Below, one piece after another: positions 56,551 to 64,000 of a stretch of 64,000 bases of DNA. The DNA comes from Branchiostoma floridae. Taxonomy: Eukaryota; Chordata; Leptocardii; Amphioxiformes; Branchiostomatidae. The position numbers and the translations under genes are program-made. The stretch spans positions 6,863,331 to 6,927,330 of the forward strand of contig NC_049987.1 of assembly GCF_000003815.2 (NCBI RefSeq). Reading direction: 5' to 3'. Numbering within the stretch: the first letter of the stretch is position 1; every line of letters begins with the position of its first letter. Below the pieces are notes generated by a model, which worked only from the letters and a program-made list of their open reading frames with translations, searched no databases and had not been told where the DNA came from.

Positions 56551-59500
56551 TTGATGGACTCGCTGCTGCTGTTGACAAGGTCAATGCCCTTTACCACGTC
56601 CGATAGAGGGAGCTGGTGCGAGATGATGTCCTGGGAAAAACGGGACCAAAAGTTGGAAAATAGAGGTCACAAAAATATGTTCACAAAATTGTTCACTCAT
56701 AATTATCCTAGATAAGCTGCAACGCTACCCATTTGTTCATGTGTATATTGTTTTTGGCAATTGAAGATATCAGTGTCAGCACTGCAAAGTGGCGACAATG
56801 ACGACGATATTGATTTTGTGGTGCATAATGCTTTTACCTCAGTTGCATTACAAGTAATTGTAAGTTGCAAGGAAAACATGATCTGCTGACATTCAGTCCA
56901 TAAAACTTTCATCAAAGTCCTTTTCTATTTTATTTTATTCTATTCTATTCTCTCTTTCACAGCTAAGAAAAACGGACTATCAAAGTTATGACAATTTCCC
57001 CTTAGGCAGCCTTACAAGGCCCCATAGTAACTCCAAGTTCAACAACCCGACACAGTAATTTGCACCACACCGGGTACTCACGTCTATTGGCAGCTCTTTG
57101 TTTGCCAGCATGGAGATGGCCTTTGGGTAGGTGTTGTACCCTGCCGAGCAAACGACATGGTAAGAGTACAAAATGCATTGTTGATCTTGCAAATAATTCT
57201 TAACAATGTTAGAACCATGAAGGTATCACATGTACAAAAGAAGAAGGGCTCTATTGCACGGCAATCGTAACAGGTACAATGTACATGTATGGCAATACAT
57301 GGAAGTTGAACTATGTACGCATTGCTAAGATCTAACAACTAATCTAATCTAACATTCTAGTTAATGTTATACAAGCTAATACTTCAGAACATCATGTCAA
57401 TATAGCATCGTCTCGTTTTTCAAAGGAGTTGTGTATAAATTGGCCTACGAAAAAAATGCAACATGTTGCTGATACAAGACATGACTACACATTAGTTTTC
57501 TACAATAAAGTACTTGGGATTGCTTCACGTACCCAAATGGCCGCCGTGGATGGTCAGTTCTGAAAAAAAAATGACAAAGCGCTTGTTCATGTACTTTACC
57601 TAGCACAACAAATACGACGAGTAAAAGGAAAAAGGAAAGTGTAGTTTTCGGAATTCGTGATTCGTTACTCGAATCACGTGTCTCTAAGTCACGTGATCAG
57701 AGTAACTGAATCGTCACTCCTGAAGAAGGTCGACGGAAGTGCGACTGAAAATTCGAGGTGAGAATAACTTGTGTTGTATGACAGTTGAAAAACTTCAATA
57801 TGTATTCTATCAACACAGATGAGCTTTCATGCTAAGGAAAGTGTAGTATTAACATCAATGATCCCTCAAGGGCAAGTCATCAGTGCGCACCTTTGGTGTC
57901 ACCAATGATTGTCCAGTCCACGGACGTCTCGTTCTTGAAAACGCTGAACTCCACAAAAGTACCCAGCTTGGCGATCATGTGCAAACTGTGGGTTAGAGGG
58001 AAAGGGCGCATGAAAATTAGTTCAACAGTGATGCAGCTAGAGAAAATACTTATAAGCTTTGTTGAGGAGAAAACTTAACTTTTCCAACACAGAACTGGCT
58101 ATAGATTGCATAACGCAATGTACTAGACTAAGTATACATGTATGTTCAGCAATCTATCATGTTCATGTGGACTACCAGCACTGATGAATATACGTGGCGC
58201 TTTTATCACAGTAGTTTACCTTATGAGTCATTATAACCTCTAGACTCAATGAAACGTAAGGAATGATTCACATTGAAGAGGTGTGGCATTACGTAGTTTA
58301 TCCGTCAAATTTCTTTCAAAATGACACAATGTTGACGACACCGACCCCTGTTTAACGGAGACAGGGCTGCCTGAGACCTCGATGTACACGTCACATCCGT
58401 ATCCGTCCGTCATCTTCTTCACTTCTGCTATGACGTCACACTTGCCTGGGTTCAGGACGACGTCAGCGCCACACTTCTTGGCGATGTCCAACTGGAGGAC
58501 CCAAAAAAAGGTGAGAGCTCGTTTAACAACGTAGTTGCATCGTAAAAAAAGAGACGTTTCAAGGCTATTTCAAGAAGAAGGCAGCGATTATAGAATACTC
58601 TTTCTTCACAGAAATATAGCAGTTAGACTTTTCTTTACATTTTTTAATTTTTTTAATTTCTGATATTATTATAATAATAATAATAATCTTTATTGCATAT
58701 TCATGCCCGAGGGCTAAATGCACAGAAGGACCTCATGTGGTCTTATGGATGCAGAGAAAAAAAGAAACTTAACTAATACAATGGTTTTAGACTAGGCTAA
58801 GCTATACAGTGATTTTAAACTAGGCTAAATGGAGAGGGAACTAAGACACTATGTGTTACAATCGTTAATGGCTACATCTCATTTACAATGATAGATCTAC
58901 CTGAAAGCAGGAGAACAGAGAGACATTCGAAAACTGATTAATCCTATTCAAGAAAAAACAATTATGAAAAGTCTCCATAAGGGGCATAATCAAAAGCGTT
59001 CTTCTATCTTTAAAAATACCTTCCAGTCGAACATATCCAGCGCAATCAGTTTTGCAGGATTTTTCTGTTTGGCGGCCGCTACCATTCCGAGACCGAGGGG
59101 GCCGCAGCCCGACACCACCACCACATCCCGGAACTGGATGTTCCCCCTCTCCACGGCGTGAATGGAACAGGCCAACGGCTCGATGAAGGCGGCTTGGTAA
59201 GGAGGCACGGATTTTGGCACCTTTTGGGGGTAAAATCATCCATGAACGTTCAATGACACACATGCTAAACACACAGTTGTCACTGAAAGGTCTTGCTATT
59301 ATGAAAGTGACTGGAAATTGAAACAGAGCCTTTTATATGATAAGTATACAATCTGTAGGAAAGTTCGTCTGTGAATGAAAACTTGTTGGCTTAACATTCT
59401 GTAATATCGAAATATGAAAATATCGTGTGACATTGTTACTGCGTAAGCAAGCAACCATTCCTAATCTAGAGTCCCGATCCCACCTTATGAATGATGCTGT

Positions 59501-62500
59501 CCGATATGTACTTCATGTATCCAGCCATCGCACCTGTAAAAGGCAGGATAGACAGAGTTAAACCACATCAAAACACTGGTCTTCATTCTGCCTGTTAATT
59601 AAAGAAATCCAAATCATATCTGCCTGAAACCCTTGACTAATACTAAGTAGCCATTTGTACCTGGAGTTCGCTGGTGGAAGCCGTAAATGTCATGCGGCAT
59701 GCCTGCAGGAAAAACACATGAATCAATGATCTTTCTCATCCCTTTGAGCTAAGAAAAAGCTATCATACAAAAGCCTCGAAATTAAGATAGGAAGGAGGGA
59801 ATACTGTTTTTTTTATACTGTATTTCCATACATTGACATATATATGTATATTAATGCAGAACGTACATATGTGGTACACATATACATGCATATATAACAG
59901 TACATACACATGTGGTATTGTCCCCTCTGACAGTATCTGCAATTCCAGCATGGTGCGATGCTCTCCGCTATGGCCTGGTCTCCTAACTCCAGGGAGAACT
60001 TCTCGGCAGCCCCTGCAGAACGTCATTCCAATTCATTCTATGGATATATGAGCTGGCCAACCGCAAATGTTTAGCAATCAAAGCTACCGTGGTAATGTGT
60101 CAAATTACAGCAAATAAATGTATTCATCCAATATTACATATTGTTTGAGATTATGGTCTCATCGAATCACTTTTTTTCAATGATTCAACTTTCAAATAAA
60201 TTTGTTTTGCCTACAGCACAGATAGGCTTAGTCTGACAATGCAATGATAATGTTCTGGCTGTCTTTTAAACGTTTATACCTGTTCCCAGCGCTAGTTTAT
60301 ACTTGTGAGCTACCGTACTTGGCCCCATCGATAATGTACTTCTGGGCTATCGTACCTGGACCAAGCGCCGCCACCTCGCCGATAAACTCGTGCCCGGGCA
60401 CGATGGGCGGCTGGCAGTACGGCTCACGATCCTTGTCACCTGGGAACAACAACAATTAAAAGGAACGCCATATTCGAAGTCTAACATAACATGTTTTGAC
60501 TTGCTGTGACCAGTACTTAGCTCGGTTGGGCAAAACTGTACAATAAAGGTCTTCATTCATAAATAATTTTACCCTGTGGTGATTAGGGACAACGTGTGTT
60601 TCACTCCCAATGCAAGGTATGCGTAGGTACGTATATTTTAAGGCTTGTAAACTGAAACGGTACCTTGGTACAAAAGTTTCCACTTCAGCGACAATGTTAC
60701 GAGTTTTACTATACTAAAGGAAAATTTAAAGAATTGTCACTGCTTGATGAAAATTCGATTGACCAGGAAAATTTCAGTGTTACTGCTTAGAACGGCATGA
60801 GTCACGTCCTATTTCTGTTGTATTAGATTGAAGCGATCGCTATCGTCATGTTGATCATTCTGTGATCTTCTGTCACATTTCTGAACCAATGAAGGCATGT
60901 ACATTTTTACACTTGAAGTTGAGTGTATCACGTGTAACTACATCATTGATAACGTGCGTTACACTTGAGCTGTTTGAAGTGTTTTTGCGCTCTAGTGCGA
61001 GAGTCCTAAAATAACCTTACACGTGATCGCTTAACTACGCACCAGCATTGCGTCAGGTTAGCTTACAGGGAGGAACAGACAGATGGGTTTCAAAGAATGA
61101 AGTTGTAAGCTTTTTAAATTTGTTTGTATTCCTTCATTCATTCAGTCAGTCATTTACTCATTCATTCATTTCCTTCATTTATTCCTTTCTTCTATCCATT
61201 CATTCATCCATCTACCAATCCTCTCTCCCTTTGTTCCATCTATCCACATATCCATCCATCTATGCATGCCCCCTCTCCTATTCCTTCCCTTTAATTCCTC
61301 CCTTCCTTCTTCACCCCTACATTTCTTCCTCCCTTCTTTCCTTCCGTCCTTACCCTTTGCTTTCTTCCTACCTTCCTCCCCTCTTTCCTTCCTTCTTTCT
61401 TTCTTTTTTCCCTCCCTTCCGTCATCCCTTCCTCCTCCATCTCTTCCTCCCTACCTTCCTCCCTCCCACCTTTCCTTCCTTCCTTCCTTTCTTTTCTTCC
61501 TTCCTTCTTTCTTTCCTTCCTTCTTTGCTCCCTTCCCTCCCTCCTAGATGTCTTTTCTTGACCACCCACCCCAGAAGAGCGGCGCCCCGGCGTAACACTT
61601 GGCGTCTCCAGCACAGATCCCCACCGCTGTCACCTTCACCAGCACCTCCTCCGGACCGACCGTCGGCACGTCAAGCTCCTCCATGCGGTAGTCACCTGTA
61701 GTGCAGCATGTCACTCCGGTGTTCAGTCCAAGTTTTACAAACACGTCTTTGATTGTAGCTGATAGCGTTAAATCTTATGTAACTGCTTGTCGTTGCAAAG
61801 ATCTTAAAAAATGTTCAACAAATCATATTGCACGTAACTAAATGATGTGCAAATTACAATGCTCAGTTTGGAAAAGTTGGCAGCAACACTGCTGCTAGCT
61901 ATAGGTTAAAGTTTAAAGTAAAGATTATCGCAGAATATCCATACTCATTGTTAGTATAACCCACGTCTGAATTATCATACACAATCCCCGCTGTTAGACT
62001 TCAGACTTTCTCTCGTGTGTTCACCACAACACCACCACAGCTCAGCCGGATTCAATTGCAATAGTCCCTACACACCCAATGGCAATGCCGAGTAAATCAA
62101 GCTAGAGCCCGTTACATTGACTAGTCTTCAAAGTTAACGATTATTCAAAGATTAGGTAAAGCACAACGTGTACAATTTTAAAATTATCATAGAGGTCCTA
62201 GGCCCCGAATCACACTAGTTTGTTTTTACAGGTTGCTATTGCAGACCGGAGTACAAAGTACACCTATGTATACTTGAAGCACACAACACACACACAGTGA
62301 GGCATAGTAGCCCCGCCCCCGTTTTTTTTTTTTTTTTTTTGCTCAAAATATGAACAAACAGACCTGGAGAGATCTTATGGAACTTCCTTCTGCTATTACG
62401 TACAGGGAACAAAAGTCTAGCGAGCTGGCCAGATTCTACCCTAGCATTCCAGCTGGAGACTGCCGACCGTTTTCTAGTTAATTAGTGAGTTACATATCAA

Positions 62501-63849
62501 TTCTGTTGCCTTTCAGTCCGTTGCGGGTTGGCGGAAACGGCTGCCCGGTCGGTCTGCGGAAACGGCTGCTCGGTCCGGTCTGGAGGTTGGTTTTGGGGGT
62601 TTCGAGTATACCAAATGTAAACAAGTGGCTTGCTATCGCAGCAGTAATTTAAGTGCATTTCTCGTGTAGGCTGACCCTACAATTTACAGTAGCGCTAATA
62701 TCGTAAACATTACCGTAATTTCGGAAATTCGAAAACACAAACACGGCGAAATTTCGAACTTTGTACACGTTTTCGGTGAACACCAGATTTCGGTGCTACC
62801 AGCTCGTTAACGCTAATAAGGTCGATAATGAGCCGCGCCGTGTCCTCACCGTAAGAACTGATTTGCGCCTTGATCTTTTTTTCTTTTCAAAAATGTAATC
62901 CCCAACACTAGTTTTATATTTATATACTCTGGAATGGGAAACTATAGGTTGGATTGATTTGATTCATCGGAAGTTTTCGGCATTCCATGCAGCGCACATT
63001 AACGTTAGGTCGTTGACCCCAAATACGCAGTGCGTGTGGCCACATGGATATGTGTGAGGCGCTTCTAATAGGGGACAGTAGTAAACTTAATTATTACTTG
63101 TTCTTCGGAATAGCTTTAGACAAATAAGATGTGGCTATTGATCAGAGTATGAGTCATTCGTGTTGAAGATTAATTGCTAACTAAGAATTTTTCTCGAGTC
63201 GACCGTGGCCACGTTGTTTATCGCGGTGTTATTTGGGCTCTAGCCGCTCTGCCGATCTGAGACTGGATGGGATTATGCTGACTTTCAGTGCTTTGACCAC
63301 GAACACATTTATTAAATCCTTGGTTAAATCTTTATTATCTTTATTATCTTATCATTTCCGACATGTGAGAAGATAGTATCGGGCACATATGGTATACTAG
63401 ATCAAAGGACCGCCACCCTGTACAACCTTGACGTAGCAAACTGCTGACGTTCTGTACTGGGGGACGTTCGAATAGTAGCAGCTGGAATTGGGACAATCTT
63501 ACCAAGAAATGTCAAATTAATTTTTTTTCAAAAGATAAGTAATTTGGCCAGCTTCCTTTGAACATCTAGCAACATTACATCTAACAACCGTTATGGAATA
63601 TTTAAGTAGGCATTTTTTTTTACTTCACTTACACTACTGTATGCAATACTGGAAACCCCCCAAACCAACCTCAGGACCGAACCGGGCAGCGGTTTCCGCC
63701 GACCGACCGGGCAGCCGTTTCCGCCAACCCGTCTGTTGCCAAGTTTCTAGTTTTACCAACGTTACCTGTCGTTACCTGACGTTAACTTTACCTGGAGCGT
63801 AGCAGACCACTCCTTTCATCTTACTGGGGATTCCTGAAATCGAAGACAT
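56529..63849 (-). CDS. Zinc-dependent medium-chain dehydrogenase (polyol/threonine dehydrogenase-like)
   Basis: Exons: 63792-63849, 61570-61695, 60356-60439, 59908-60012, 59661-59702, 59484-59533, 59020-59220, 58346-58491, 57891-57985, 57533-57559, 57082-57140, 56529-56630. One frame of 364 aa, all GT/AG (one donor is GTCGGT). Seen: GICAGD (C47) and GHEFIG (H78, E79) with E169 of IEPLACSIHAVER as the usual catalytic-zinc set. C111, C114, C117, C125 (PCWNCRYCQRGQYHMC) form the structural-zinc lobe. SGCGPLGLG (G193, G195, G198) is the Rossmann motif, and D217 at the end of beta 2 favours NAD over NADP. Known: sorbitol, threonine and erythritol/threitol dehydrogenases share this plan; the CYAGAPLFWG stretch recalls the erythritol type. 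The substrate cannot be fixed. Cytosolic, since no targeting signal is seen. Confidence 0.94.
57657..57750. repeat. Imperfect palindrome with two CACGTG sites, followed by a ribozyme-like core
   Basis: GTGATTCGTTACTCGAATCA + CGTG (57657-57680) and CACGTGATCAGAGTAACTGA + ATCGTCAC (57690-57717) pair as an imperfect hairpin around a 9-base loop. Immediately after comes CTGAAGA (57720), then GGTCG ACGGAAGTG CGACT and GAAA. This ordering of CUGANGA box, stem-loop II and GAAA is that of a hammerhead core, but stems I and III are not convincing. It lies in intron 9 of the dehydrogenase gene and is probably part of a transposon remnant. Confidence 0.4.
58664..58765 (-). mobile_element. 3' tail of a second non-LTR retrotransposon family
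   Basis: In minus reading, AGGTCCTTCTGTGCATTTAG, GCCCTCGGGCATGAATATG and CAATAAAGATTATTATTATT end in an (ATT)n tract. A UTR ending in a short A/T-rich simple repeat is typical of CR1/L2-like insertions. No coding part remains. It lies in intron 7 of the dehydrogenase gene. Confidence 0.55.
59855..59925 (-). repeat. Degenerate duplication of dehydrogenase exon 4 end
   Basis: GTACATATGTGGTACACAT (59866) resembles GTACATACACATGTGGTAT (59900), which is the exon 4 donor region in plus orientation. The sequence is AT-rich, so part of the resemblance may be chance. Confidence 0.4.
60305..60370 (-). repeat. Degenerate duplication of dehydrogenase exon 3 end plus donor
   Basis: Plus-strand GCTACCGTACTTGGCCCC (60309) parallels GCTATCGTACCTGGACCA (60347), the exon 3 junction, with 14 of 18 matches. 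The copy keeps GTACGGTAGC at the donor position, a usable GT. Confidence 0.5.
61126..61545. repeat. Long polypyrimidine/polypurine tract in dehydrogenase intron 2
   Basis: About 420 bp of (ATTC)n grading into (CCTT)n with nearly pure pyrimidines on the plus strand from about 61300. It ends some 25 bp from the exon 2 donor at 61569. In the transcript it is a GGAAGG-rich purine run. The apparent S/F/P-rich open frame (61048-61701) is a translation of the repeat. Confidence 0.9.
61840..62321. other. Intron 1 sequence without recognisable feature
   Basis: AT-rich intronic sequence. I see only a short CA run near 62285. Confidence 0.4.
62322..62340. repeat. 19-base T run
   Basis: Homopolymer following CCCCGCCCCCG. 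On the minus strand it is an A-run, possibly a retroposon tail, but no element is recognised beside it. Confidence 0.8.
62524..63731. mobile_element. 1.2-kb non-autonomous transposon with ~80-bp inverted repeats
   Basis: The left arm 62524-62603 begins CGGGTTGGCGGAAACGGCTG. The right arm 63651-63731 ends CCGTTTCCGCCAACCCG and is its reverse complement with about ten differences. Each arm holds two copies of GCGGAAACGGCTGCCCGGTC. The 1.05 kb between has no substantial open frame. Flanks read TCCGTTG before and TCTGTTG after, a possible 7-bp target duplication with one mismatch. It lies in intron 1 of the dehydrogenase gene. The superfamily is unknown; hAT- or Mutator-like elements have comparable architecture. 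Confidence 0.8.
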
Positions 63850-64000
63850 CTCGATCTCCAAGTCGTTGAAGGTAACACTTGAAGGACTTTGACGGTCTTT
63901 GGCTGACGGAGGTTCCGGGGTAGCAGGCAGTGTACCAAAGGTTACAAAGGTTAAAGGTCGTCCAAGTTAGCTACGCCCGATGTTCTTATAATGTCTATAG
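63850..64000 (-). promoter_or_regulatory. 5' flank of the dehydrogenase gene
   Basis: Sequence immediately upstream of the ATG at 63849 in minus-strand orientation, expected to include 5' UTR and perhaps promoter. No motif stands out. The window ends here, so upstream exons or promoter may be missing. Confidence 0.4.

Noticed and set aside
61048-61701. 217-codon S/F/P-rich open frame
   Set aside because: It is a translation of the pyrimidine-rich repeat tract and runs opposite to dehydrogenase exon 2.

Overview
The window is animal nuclear DNA, most likely from a lancelet (Branchiostoma). The genes are intron-rich with GT/AG junctions. The encoded proteins are typical of deuterostomes: a Prdm13-type zinc-finger factor, radial spoke protein RSPH3, adrenodoxin (FDX1), and a single-domain phospholipase B1. 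Several decayed 3' ends of one non-LTR retrotransposon family are scattered through it. Many introns carry tandem repeats that span an exon/intron junction, a feature I recall from lancelet genes (unverified memory). There is one assembly gap (N, 29275-29438).

Layout. 1-5 kb: repeats (a 245-bp tandem array, TG tracts, a small MITE) and no gene. 5.0-7.7 kb, minus strand: the C-terminal zinc-finger part of a Prdm13 orthologue in two exons, with a junction-spanning minisatellite in the intron. 7.7-32 kb: a gene-poor stretch with a 1.2-kb minisatellite made of CAGGTAAG units, retrotransposon tails and MITEs. I find no PR-domain exon there. 33-38.5 kb, minus strand: a complete eight-exon RSPH3 (413 aa). 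39.2-42.3 kb, plus strand: a complete FDX1 gene whose exon 2 exists in two intact, non-identical tandem copies that look mutually exclusive. 44.5-54.3 kb, plus strand: a complete 16-exon PLB1-like membrane lipase (498 aa), with a CR1/L2-type retrotransposon 3' part in intron 11. 56.5-63.85 kb, minus strand: a complete 12-exon zinc-dependent medium-chain dehydrogenase (364 aa), with a 1.2-kb inverted-repeat element in intron 1.

Gene relations. RSPH3 and FDX1 are divergent and share a 684-bp interval that contains an RFX X-box-like site, fitting ciliary control of RSPH3. PLB1 and the dehydrogenase converge tail to tail. The genes do not form a pathway.

The strongest pattern is not a gene. At about a dozen exon ends, in all five genes, the exon edge plus its splice site has been copied in tandem into the neighbouring intron or 3' flank. 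The range runs from one extra copy, through arrays of eight, to a whole duplicated exon (FDX1 exon 2). At Prdm13 the copies decay steadily with distance from the exon. All exon models were assembled by eye from reading frame, phase and splice consensus; no transcript evidence was available.
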